Shown piece after piece: positions 46,275 to 56,466 of a stretch of DNA of 64,000 nucleotides (the first letter of the stretch is position 1; every line of letters begins with the position of its first letter). The notes under the pieces were generated by a model that saw only the letters and a list, made by a program, of their open reading frames with translations, was not told where the DNA came from and did not search any database. The stretch is taken from NCBI RefSeq assembly GCF_003369915.1, contig NW_022881614.1:21988336-22052335 (forward strand). The letters run 5' to 3'. Position numbers and translations under genes: made by a program. Source of the DNA: Drosophila miranda. Lineage: Eukaryota > Arthropoda > Insecta > Diptera > Drosophilidae.

Positions 46275-48791
46275 CTACGCTTCGGCTCCCGGGCCTGTTT
46301 TGGGGGTTCCTTCCCCGGGTTGTGGCTTCAGGTCCCCTATATGCGCGGTCCGCGTCCGTTTCTCGCTGTCCTTCTTTAAGTTACAAATGACCGGGGACAC
46401 GAAATCCATTATGGTGTAGAGCCCGTCATATTTCGGGGCCAGTTTTGCCGCAAACCCTTCGGCCGCGTTGGATAGATGGTGTTGCTTGGCCCATACCTTG
46501 TCTCCAATCGTGGGTTTCCACGCTCTCCTCCTCAGGTTATAATACCTCGCCTGGTCCTGCGCCGCTCTTTCGAGATTCCGCCTCACCAGTTGAAACACCT
46601 CTCTCAACTTGGCCGCGTTCTCGTCCGGAGTGTGCGTGCCCTGTCCTGTGCCAAGCGCTTCGTCATCGTATAGAGCCTTTGGTAGCCTCGGCTCTCTCCC
46701 TTGGACCACGAACGCCGGCGAGTACCCGGTGGATTCGGACACCCCTGAATTTACGGCTAACATTATCTCTGACCATTTCTCATCCCAGTTCCTCTGGTTC
46801 CCTTCGGTGAACTGAGCTATCATAGTTTTCACTGTCCGATTAGTTCGCTCCGTCGGGTTCTCCTGCGGCGTGTACAGTGCCGTGAACTGATGCCGTACAC
46901 CCATCTGCTCCAAAAACCTCTTAAAAGCTCTACTGGTGAACTGGACGCCATTATCCGTGATCACCACCTTCGGCACGCCAAACCGGGACACGATGCGGCC
47001 TTTCTCAAGGGGACCAACTCGGTCCATTTCGAGAACCGATCCACCATCACCAATAACATGGCATTCCCATGCTTTGACCTGGGCAGAGGGCCCACGAAGT
47101 CGGCACACACCGTTGCCCACGGCTCTTCTGGCACTTGTGTCAGCATTTTCCCGGCCGCCTGCAGTTGACTTGGTTTGTAGCGTATGCAGCTTTCACACTT
47201 TCTCACGTATGTCCTCACATCTCGGTGCATCCCCGGCCAGTAGAATCGGGCGGCTACTCGGGCCATCGTCCTTCTGCCGCCCGCGTGCCCCCCTTCCGGC
47301 GAGTCGTGATTCTCTCTTATAACTCTCTCTCTTAGATCCTTCGGTACGCATAACTTCCATGATGCTATCTCTTCTTCTCCAGCCCGGTGCGGGATGTGCC
47401 GGTATATCCGGCCTGCTTCCTCGACGTAATCCGGATATTTCCTCGGTTCCGTCCTCATCCTCTCTTTGACCTTTTGAATCCATCCGCACTCTGCCTCCGG
47501 TTCGTGTCCCTTTTCTGCTTCCTCCTCGGTGGTTCTCAGGCATCGCTCCGCCAATGGCTTTCGGGACAGTGCATCCGCCATTACGTTCAGCTGCCCTTTC
47601 CTATATGCCACTTCGAAGTCGTATTGTTGTAGCTCCACCTGGCGATCCTCCCTGTTGGGCTCTCGATGCTGTTCAACCATTTCAACGCCATGTGATCCGT
47701 GACCACCTTGAAATGGTATCCCTCCAGATAGGGCTTTAGCTTTCTTATAGCCCATACAATGGCCAGACACTCCTTTTCAGTCGCCGAATAGTTCTTTTCT
47801 GCTCTATTCAGAGTCCTACTGGCGTATGAGATGACCCTCTCGCCCTTCTCCGTCTCTTGCGTCAGGATCGCCCCCAGTCCGTAGTCGCTGGCGTCCGTCT
47901 GGATCACGAATTTCTTTGAGAAATCTGGGCATGCCAACACCGGATCTGCTGTCAGCCGACTTTTTACGTCCTCGAACGCTTGTTGCTGTTCCGTTGACCA
48001 TTCCCACTTGGCCTTCTTCTTCAGCAAAGTGCTGAGGGGCTGCACCAACGTGGCGAATCCCTTTACGAAACGCCGGTACCAGGAGGCCACGCCCAAGTAT
48101 TGTCGTAGCTCTTTGACTGGCGGCTGCAACTCCTTAATGGCCGCCACTTTCTCGGGATCGGTGCAGATTCCGTCTCCCGTTACCAAATGCCCCAGGTAAC
48201 GTAGCTCCTTCCTAAAAAATTGACACTTGTCCACATTTAGGCGCAAGTTGGCGTTCTTTAACCGTCGAAAGACTTCTTCGAGGTTGCGCTTGTGCTCCTC
48301 CTCGGTACGGCCGATGACAATGATGTCGTCTTGGTACGCGAACGCGTGTGGCATCATCTCGGGGCCTATCACCTGGTCCAATGCCCTCTGAAACGTAGCC
48401 GAGGCTGAGTGGAGTCCGAATGGCATCACCTTCCACTGGAACAGCCCTTTGCCGGGCACCGTGAACGCGGTGAACTTTCTACTGCCTTCCTCCAGTGGTA
48501 TCTGCCAATATCCGTCCTTTAAGTCCAAGCTACTGATGAACCGTACCTCCCTGAGCTGGTCCAAAATATAGTCTATTCTTGGCATGGGGTACGCATCCTT
48601 GATGGACTTCGCGTTTATCTGTCTGAAGTCCACGCATAATCTCCACTTTCCCGTCTTCTTTTTGACCATCACGATGGGTGAACTGTACGGGCTCTTCGAT
48701 GGCTCAATACACCCTCTTTCCAGCAGTTCGTCAACCTGTTGGTTGATTTCGGCTTGCATCTTGGGATTTTTGGGATAGTAACCCTTCTCCC
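46275..48791 (-). pseudogene. Gypsy pol, unit 2: RT, RNase H, integrase
   Basis: Same extent and same truncated RT start as unit 1, and the same 1-nt frameshift before the integrase (near 47661), so the tandem duplication came after that mutation. The RT box YQDDIIVIG and the RNase H motifs are intact. The integrase has a normal second Asp (VVITDNGVQF), but a 34-bp deletion near 46996 removes residues between the first and second catalytic positions and shifts the frame. Inactive. Confidence 0.9.
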
Positions 48792-50723
48792 GCACCAGCA
48801 AGCGCGAGGGGCCCCGCACCAGCAAGCGCGAGGAGCCCCACACCGGCAAGCGCGAGGAGCACCGGACCAGCAGACGCGAGGAGTCCCGCACCGGCAAGCG
48901 CGAGGAGCCCCGGACCAGCAGGCACGAAGAGCCCCGCACCGACAAGCGCGAGAAGCCCCACCCCAGTAAGCGCGAGGAGCGGCCTGAGGGAGGAAGGAGG
49001 GGGCGCACGGAGACGCGGAAGGAGGAGCCCAGTGAGCGGGCCTCGAAGCGGGCGTCCACGCGTTCGACGCGTACGGCCAAGGAAGAGGAGTCGTCGGCAC
49101 GCACAAGGGGGAGGTCGACGGCGCGGCGAGAGGATCAGCGGCCGACAGACCCACAGGTCGAGGAGCCGCAGCCAACGCCGGCCGAAACCGCGGTCAAAGA
49201 GCCGCAGACAACGCCGATCGAGACCGCGGTCAAAGAGCCGCAGTCAACGCAGGCCGACATCGCGGAAGATAACGCGGCCGCTGAGGCACGACGCCTCGCG
49301 GAATGGCACCGGCGGTTCGCGCTGGCCACGGCGGCGGAGGAGCGGAGACAACGGCGTGTATGGGAGGACGCCTTGACGCTGGCAAAGAGGCTGAAGGCCA
49401 CGCAGGAGGCTGAAAAGGCGCCACGAGCGAGACGTCGCGCACCAATGGCGGTGTATTAGCCGGGTCGACGCAGCGGAGCGAATGGAGACGGCGCGTCTGC
49501 GGGCGGAAGCGGAGAAGGCAAGGGCGACGCGGGCGGAGGGCGCGGCCGGCGGGCTGGCGGTGATCTCCAGCGACGAGGAGGAGGCGGAGTGCCCACCAGC
49601 GCCGAAGGCTGCTCGAGTCCAGTCGCCCGAAGAGGAGTGGCAGGAGAGGCTACGACGAGCCGAGGTGGAGGAGGAGGAGCTCTGGCAGCCACCCCCTGAA
49701 CACGTCGAGTCCGAGGAGGAGCCACGGCCGCAGGCCCCACCGTCACCGGGGGCAGAGGAAGAGCTGTTCCGGCGTCGGCCGCCGGCTGACGACGCGCGCG
49801 GTCAAGGGGGTCAGCAGCATCAGCAGCAGCAGCAGCAGCGTCAGCAGCATCAGCAGCAGCAGCAGCAGCAGCAGCGTCAGCAGCAGCAGCAGCAGCAGCG
49901 TCAGCAGCATCAGCAGCAGCAGCAGCAGCGTCAGCAGCAGCAGCATCAGCAGCAGCAGCACTGGCACGGGCCGTTCGTCTCGCAGGAGGTGCGCTCCGCG
50001 GTGCGAGACGGCATGATGTGGCACGTGCAAACGCTGCACATATCGTGGGCCTCTGGGCCCGCGCCCCAGCAGCCCGGGCAAGAAGCGAGGGAGGCTCGAC
50101 TGTGGGAGAAGGCACCACGCGCCAGTGACGAGCGGGACCCGAGGCGGCGGGCACGGCCACAGGAGTCGACAGGCCCAGCGGTGGCACCCACCGCCGAAGA
50201 GGTGCCCGAGGAGGCGCCCGGGAGGACGGCAGAGGTCGAGACGGAGGGCACGACGAACACGCCAACATCACTGACGGCGGAGGGCCCAGCGGCGGCGCCC
50301 GAAGCCGAGGTGGCGGCCGACGGCGAAGCGTATGACGGCGCAAGAGCAACGGCGGAAGCGAAGAAGGACGAGGCCGCGGAACAACACTCACCTGAGCCAT
50401 GGGAGAGAGGTCCTTGGCGATGGCCGGAACCCGGCCAGGGCGAGCGTCCGAAGCTGGGCCGACAGGCGTCGTGCCCAGGGGAGCGGGCGGAGGCGCGCCG
50501 GCCCGAGCCCCAGCGCCAGGCATCGTGGCCCCAGACGAGGTCGGCGGACAACTCACGGTGGCGGGCCGTCAACCGCGAGGAGTGGCTGGCCGTCGTCACG
50601 CGCTCTCTCGCGCGGATAAAGCCAACCGCGAGGAAGGTGAAGCGTCTGGTCAACGACGGGGGCGTCCGGTACCGGCTATTGGTGTCCACCGACCGGCAGG
50701 AGGTATTCCGGGCTAGTTATTGA
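48792..50723 (+). pseudogene. Gypsy ORF3-like protein, unit 2 right arm
   Basis: Plus strand from the inverted junction to the stop near 50721. The fullest copy of the C-terminal half is open from ATG 49482 (METARLRAEAEKARATRAEG) for 413 codons: acidic SSDEEEAECPPAPK, EEELWQPPPEHVESEEEP, polyglutamine at 49813-49962, WHVQTLHISWASG, and the basic end. A stop near 49457 (MAVY) separates it from the upstream EARRLAEWHRRFAL part. This break is also present in the other arms, so it is either ancestral or a frame-change site. Confidence 0.65.
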
Positions 50724-51411
50724 GGAGAAAAGAAGAGTAGAGAAGAAGAATGGAGAAGAAAGTAACTTAAAACAAGAACAAGTAAAAAAGGAAAAAAAAC
50801 CAAAAAAAAAAAGGGTGTTTTAAAGAAAAAACATGGTCTTACCTTGCAGCAGAGGGACAGCGGGGAATCGGGGGAGCTTGAATGAAGGCGGCGGAAGGCG
50901 TCAACGCGGGAGGAAAAACTTACCCGAAGCATCCAGAGGGCCGGCGGAAAGCAGGCGGCCCAGCGAAGGGTAGTAGAAAAAAACCAGACGCGCACAAGGT
51001 AAACAAAGAAAACACCCGGCATCGCGAGAAAATGGTACGTTTCCAGTCCATTGAGGAATTCGCGATCCGGAAGTAGAATACGCGCGCTGCGACATATCGA
51101 GTAGAGCACAGAAACGACCCTACGCTGTATCGAGTGGAGCGTAAGGGCAACGCTGTGTCATATCGAGTAGGTCAGAATAGCGACCGTACCCTATACCGGG
51201 CGGGGCAAAGGGAAAAAGCTCCTATGCGAACTATCGGTAAGGGGGAATCGAATCGATCGCGCTCATCGGAGAGGTACGGCAACACCGCAAGGCGTGAAGC
51301 CGAAAGAGGGCGCCAGGGGCACCCGGGTCGAGAACAAAGCACGCGCACCGGTCGCGCGGGGCTTTTGAAGCATCCCAAACCTGGGACGCGGAAAACCGGG
51401 GTTTTCCGCCA
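50724..51411 (+). other. Gypsy 3' UTR, complete forward copy
   Basis: Runs from the ORF3 stop to the polypurine tract. Reverse homologue at 34281-34927. Confidence 0.65.
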
Positions 51412-51429
51412 ACAAAAGAAAGGGGGAAG
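51412..51429 (+). other. Polypurine tract of the right Gypsy copy
   Basis: ACAAAAGAAAGGGGGAAG immediately before LTR start TGTGAGG. Confidence 0.88.
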
Positions 51430-52386
51430 TGTGAGGAAAGGTATTCCCACACGTAGGGGCAGTGCAGGGTTAAGCGCTAACGGCCGTTATCCGGGGATAT
51501 CCGGAGGCGGCGAATTCCCGAGGAGAGCTCTCCCGGGGACCCAAGATGAGAGGGGAGGACCCCTGGGGAGAGAGCCGCGGGATGACGGGATCGGGCCGGC
51601 AGTGGCCCAGCGCATGACCAAATATGGTCATGAGATCACGCCACCAGCCAGGTCCCGTTGGAAAGCGACAAGGGAATGAAGGAACGCCGATGGAAAAATA
51701 CGGGCACCGCATGGCGGAAAGTGCCGTTAGCGCCAGGCGGCATCGGCGGCGCTGACGCAGAAGCGAGCCTATACGAGAAGGGCCGCGACCAGGAACAAGG
51801 GACAGTCAGCAAACGGAGCTAGCAAGAGTGAAGTGCACAGTGAGTGACAAGAGTGAGACCAAGCGAAGGGAAAAGAGCGTTAGAAAGCGAACACGTTGTG
51901 TGAGGATTGAGAGGCGGACTCGAGCGTGAAGCCAAGAGCCAAAGACCCCAATCCCTTGAACCAACGGTGCCACGCTTGACGCGCAACCCACCAGGAGTGA
52001 GGCACCCTCGGGACGCAAAGCCAAGGGAGTCGAGTGAGAGCGAACGCGTCAGGCGTCTGACTGAGAGGCGGATTTGGGCCACGTGCCAAGAATCGCTAGC
52101 CCCAGTCAGTAGAGCCGGCGGTGCCACGCTCGGCGACGCCGTGGGGGGCCCAGGGAGCGCCACGCTCATCGAACCCCAGAGGAGAACCCCGAGGAGGACC
52201 CGCACCGGAGTCGGAATAGAGTAAGATAGACTTAAGATACCAATAAAGCATACTAGCATACCAGTACAAGACCCAACCCGTGCCTTCTTACTGTCGTCGG
52301 GGCAACATACAAATATTGTTGCAGCGAGCCTACCGACCGCTGAGCCAGCCCAGCTGCATCAGACGGGAAAAGAACGGATCGTTACA
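51430..52386 (+). repeat. Gypsy LTR, complete (957 bp)
   Basis: Starts TGTGAGGAAAGG and ends CGTTACA. It is bounded by a polypurine tract on the left and a primer binding site on the right, so its ends are fixed from both sides. An AATAAA signal is present at 52242-52247. As an LTR with both signals it could have served as a 3' or a 5' LTR. Confidence 0.92.
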
Positions 52387-52388
52387 AC

Positions 52389-52405
52389 TGGCGCCCAACG
52401 TGGGG
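52389..52405 (+). promoter_or_regulatory. Primer binding site, tRNA-Lys type
   Basis: TGGCGCCCAACGTGGGG two bases after the LTR end. It is complementary to the 3' end of a lysine tRNA, the primer used by gypsy-like elements. Confidence 0.85.
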
Positions 52406-53033
52406 ACGCCTGACGCGTTCGCTCTCACTCGACTCCCTTGGCTTTGCGGCCCGAGGGTGCCTCACTCCTGGTGGGTTGCGCGTCAAGCGTGGCACCGTTG
52501 GTTCAAGGGATTGGGGTCTTTGGCTCTTGGCTTCACGCTCGAGTCCGCCTCTCAATCCTCACACAACGTGTTCGCTTTCTAACGCTCTTTTCCCTTCGCT
52601 TGGTCTCACTCTTGTCACTCACTGTGCACTTCACTCTTGCTAGCTCCGTTTGCTGACTGTCCCTTGTTCCTGGTCGCGGCCCTCCTCTTATAGGCTCGCT
52701 TCTGCGTCAGCGCCGCCGATGCCGCCTGGCGCTAACGGCACTTTCCGCCATGCGGTGCCCGTATTTTTCCATCGGCGTTCCTTCATTCCCTTGTCGCTTT
52801 CCAACGGGACCTGGCTGGTGGCGTGATCTCATGACCATATTTGGTCATGCGCTGGGCCACTGCCGGCCCGATCCCGTCATCCCGCGGCTCTCTCTCCAGG
52901 GGTCCTCCCCTCTCATCTTGGGTCCCCGGGAGAGCTCTCCTCGGGAATTCGCCGCCTCCGGATATCCCCGGATAACGGCCGTTAGCGCTTAACCCTGCAC
53001 TGCCCCCTACGTGTGGGAATACCTTTCCTCACA
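52406..53033 (-). repeat. Gypsy LTR, right, reversed and truncated
   Basis: Reverse of the first ~628 bp of the LTR. It begins right after the primer binding site at GACGCCTGACGCG and ends at the clean LTR terminus CCTCACA against host sequence ATACAATACAG. Confidence 0.9.
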
Positions 53034-53394
53034 ATACAATACAGATATTAGCGGGCGCGACAACTAGTTACAACAAATATACAAGCTAATATTGAGGAAT
53101 ATTTAGTCAACACAGTAGTTTAAACTTGAAAGTAGTATTTCTTAAGTTTGGGTCTTTCATCATTTCATGCGATGAGTACACAGGGGTTAATATGTGTGAA
53201 GGTCTTGAGCTTAAAGAAACATTGCTCGGGGCACAATCCTTTAGAATATGTGTACTCATACTGTTTTTGTATAATAAAAATCTACTGCCTTCTGCGTATC
53301 ACAATTTGCATCAACTACAAATTTACAAAATATTCACTTATTTAGTCTGAGGATTGACGGCGAGGCCTCTGGCCCACTGCCGCAAGTGTCTTTT
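53034..53394 (-). other. Orai-B 3' flank
   Basis: Duplicate of 20263-20608. The match resumes after ISY copy 6 at about 54503. Confidence 0.7.
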
Positions 53395-54500
53395 TATACC
53401 CGATACTCAAAATGAGTATTGGGGTATATTAGATTAGTGGTAAAAGTGGATGTGTGTAACGTCCAGAAGGAATCGTTTCCGACCCCATAAAGTAGATATA
53501 TTCTTGATCAGCATCAATAGCCGAGTCGATTGAGCCCTGTCTGTCTGTCCGTCCGTCCGTCTGTCCGTCTGTCCGTCCCCTTCAGCGCCTAGTGCTCAAA
53601 GACTATAAGAGCTAGAGCAACGATGTTTTGGATCCAGACTTCTGTGATATGTCACTGCTACAAAAATATTTAAAAACTTCGCCCCGCCCACTTCCGCCCC
53701 CACAAAGGACGAAAATCTGTGGCATCCACAATTTTAAAGATATGAGAAAACCAAAAACGTAGAGTTGTAGAGAATGACCATATCTTTAAGACTGCGGAAT
53801 CTGAATTGGATCGTATTATTATTATAGCCAGCATCAAGAAAACAATTTCATTTTTTCTCGCCCTATCTCTCTCTAACACACACGTAGCATAGGCGGCTTT
53901 GCTTAGAGTAAAACATTAGCGCCTAGATCTCAGAGACTACAAAAGCTAGAGACACCAAATTTGGTATCCACACTCCTAATATATCGGACCGAGACGAGTT
54001 TGTTTCAAAATTTCGCCACACCCCCTTCCGCCCCCGCAAAGGACGAAAATCTGGTGATATTCAAAAATCTCAGAGACTATTAAGGCTAGAGTAACCAAAT
54101 TTGGTATCCGCACTCCTGTTAGATCTTACTATAAAATGTGTATCTCAAAATTTCGCCCCACCCCCTTCCGCCCACACAAAGGACGAAAACCTGTTGCATC
54201 CACAATATTGCACATTCGAGAAAACTAAAAACGCAGAATCATAGATAATGACCATATCTATCAGATTGCTGAATCTGGATCAGATCAGATCATTTTTATA
54301 GCCAATAGGAACAAATCAATTTGCAGTGGCTACGCAGCGCCCGACGTCACGCTCAGACTGATTTTCTGTCTCTCTCGCACGCACTCTTTGTCGTGTCGTT
54401 TAATATTAGCGGCGTCTGCCGGAGGAGAGCCATACTGACTTAGTATCGGGTATAACCGTAGAGTTGCGGTGTCCGCAGCAGCTCACAACGTTCCCCCTCG
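53395..54500 (-). mobile_element. ISY/DINE-1-type repeat, copy 6
   Basis: The only ISY in reverse orientation: it starts TATACCCGATACTC and ends GTTCCCCCTCG. It is inserted in the Orai 3' flank of block B. Block A has no insertion there, so it came after the duplication or was lost from A. Confidence 0.8.
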
Positions 54501-54584
54501 TTTCTTTTCGTTTTCGTTAAGTTTTCAGAGAAGGATCGCCGAGATGGTTTATTGCTTCGTGGGATCCTCGCGCGATTGATACTG

Positions 54585-55080
54585 CTAAACGATGTCGCCG
54601 GCGGCACCGTAGTGGATGCCGTTATTGCGATTATGGTTGTTATGGTGCTAGAGGTGATCCTGTTCCATCTGCTCCTTGAGGATCTCCAGCTCCCGTATGC
54701 CGGAGACCGTCACCTCGTACTTGTGCGTCACCAGAGACCGATAGAAGTGTATGGCGAAAGCCAGGAAGATAATCATCACGGGTATCAGCACCACGCAGGC
54801 CGACCATGGCTATCTCCAGCAGGAATAGGATCAACCCCAGCAGCGTCGAAAATGCCCACGCCGTCTCAATGTACCAGTGCAGGCGCTCATGCGGCGACTC
54901 GTGCACCAGGGAGATGCTGTGCAGGTTGCACACTACCTCGATGTTCGGCAGGATGCAGGTGCTAATCATCAAAGCCAGCATATGCACGGCCACCAGCATA
55001 GTGGTGCAGATCGCAAACGCCACTAGCATTCCGGGCGGAACCTTTGTGTCGTGGTCCAGCTGCACCTCCACCATCGCCAC
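54585..55080 (-). pseudogene. olf186-F: Orai calcium channel, last exon, copy B, broken
   Basis: Minus strand from the same splice acceptor (55080) as copy A to the TAG at 54585. It is identical or nearly so through [12 protein letters not shown], then has a deletion of about 45 bp near 54808 that removes the end of TM3 and the following loop (ILCWVKFYDLSPPAAW in copy A) and shifts the frame. TM4 and the C-terminal coiled coil are therefore out of frame. Exon 1 is absent. Clear pseudogene fragment. Confidence 0.9.
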
Positions 55081-55420
55081 CTGTGGGGGACGCAAAAGAG
55101 CAGAGGTCGGGAGATTAGTGAGAGTCGTGGATGGGTTACGGGTTACTCTGCCAAGATCGCCGCTCTCAGGAGGCAATGCTCCTCCTATTATTATTATTAG
55201 CCATCTTTCCCAACATTTTGGCAAGTGTTGCTGGCACGAGCAGATTTGTTTATATAATAAGTATCTCATTGGGTTAATTTATCTAATCTGCCCCTCTCTC
55301 ACCTGCTACCTAGGTGCACAAACATGTGAAATATATTCATAATATACAAAATAAAACTTGTCAAAATAGTGGAGGAACAGAGGATACCCAATGTTTTAAA
55401 GAAAACAGTAAAAAAATATG
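55081..55420 (-). other. Orai-B intron remnant
   Basis: Duplicate of 21222-21557. It extends past the point where copy A is cut by ISY, up to the BEL LTR. Confidence 0.65.
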
Positions 55421-55570
55421 TTGTTGCAAAAACAACATTCCAAAAATTAAGAGATTGTTAACGTAGATTAATTCTATAATATTCATCTTTCGATTTTATA
55501 ATAGAATTTGACGTTGGCTATCAATGAATATGGTGGGAATCCGCCTTCTGTCAGCGAGATCTATTGCCTG
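55421..55570. other. Host DNA left of BEL-3, absent from block A
   Basis: AT-rich. In block A this stretch and most of the BEL LTR are replaced by the ISY pair. No gene seen. Confidence 0.45.
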
Positions 55571-55942
55571 TGTGGAGATAATGTTTTTTATCCCCAATCG
55601 GCCGACTAATTATTTCGAATTAAATAAAACTCGGCGCAGAAATAAAATTACGATATGTTCTTTAATGCGTGACATCCAAATTGCAAGTGTGGCTTGCCTG
55701 CCCTTTACATTGCCGCTCCGATCGCTAAGCGCAGCTTCGCTCGGCCGACGTCGGTAGGCAGACGCAAAGCGGAGATAGCGAAGAGCGAGCTGGCAGAGAG
55801 CGTTTAGCAGGGCAAGCAAGCGCAAAGCTTTAACAAACAAATGAGTGACATAGACATAAGTAACAAACAAAATAAGCGGCTGAGGGCCAAGAATTAGGTG
55901 CTATTTGGCAAGCAGCTAATCGGCTGGGTTCTGCTCCGAACA
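55571..55942 (-). repeat. BEL-3 LTR (372 bp)
   Basis: Reverse of the BEL-1 LTR, TGTGGAGAT... to ...CCGAACA, with both termini intact. Confidence 0.92.
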
Positions 55943-56466
55943 TTCACCCCCGTTGGAAGGCAAAGGCTTTCAACAGATCCATCCTGAAGGGGCAGAACCG
56001 CTATTTTTCCAACGGCCCTCTTGAAGATGCTTGCTTGGGCGCAGCTGGCGGCTACGCTGGGATGATCGTCGAACGCAGCAATCGGCGCTTCTTTACGAAG
56101 GCGGCTTGTCGGGATTACGTCTTGATCATCGGGAAACTCGGTCATTGGATAGAATGGCAGGAAATTTGGCAATGTAGAAATTGTTGAAAGTTGAATTTCA
56201 TTTAGCGTGGATATGTAGGTTTTTAATATATGGAAAAGTTCGCGCTGCAGTTCCTGATTCTCCGATCGCAGTTTTTCCACTTGCACCTGGCACTCGAGCA
56301 GCTGCTTCCTGCATTGCTGCTCTAAGTTTTGGTACTCCAGCGTTGTGGGTCGAAAATCGTCAATAGAGATGCACGAGGAATTTTCAAAAGCGTGTACATC
56401 AGAGTGTGCTTGTGTTGGTGTGTGATATTTTGGGGCACATGACAATTGATCAGCAATCACCCACAC
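55943..56466 (-). pseudogene. Coiled-coil segment fused to BEL pol C terminus (BEL-3)
   Basis: Open minus-strand frame that runs through the pol end and the LTR start. N-terminal MWVIADQLSCAPKYHTPTQ is not in BEL-2. From AFENSSCISIDD onward it matches the BEL-2 fusion: coiled coil LECQVQVEKLRSENQELQRE, then FYPMTEFPDDQDV, then FKRAVGKIAVLPLQ. Upstream, TCTGTAAGTG near 56475 resembles a splice donor. It could be an exon of an unknown gene that a BEL 3' end joined. No gag lies nearby. Confidence 0.6.

Larger units (their letters stand above)
33447..53033. mobile_element. Ty3/Gypsy retrotransposon array, tandem foldback structure
   Basis: 19.6 kb built only from one LTR retrotransposon family. 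Left to right: LTR(-), 3' UTR(-), ORF3(-), spacer(-), pol(-), junction, ORF3(+), 3' UTR(+), junction, ORF3(-), spacer(-), pol(-), junction, ORF3(+), 3' UTR(+), LTR(+), primer binding site(+), junction, LTR(-). The pol-to-ORF3 junctions near 40865 and 48791 are the same, so a unit of about 7.9 kb was duplicated in tandem. The array splits host block B between MORN and Orai. Its right end is a clean LTR terminus against host DNA; its left end is a truncated LTR. Confidence 0.88.

Noticed and set aside
52389..52405. Possible tRNA gene
   Set aside because: Only the 17-18 bases complementary to a tRNA 3' end are present; it is a retroelement primer binding site.
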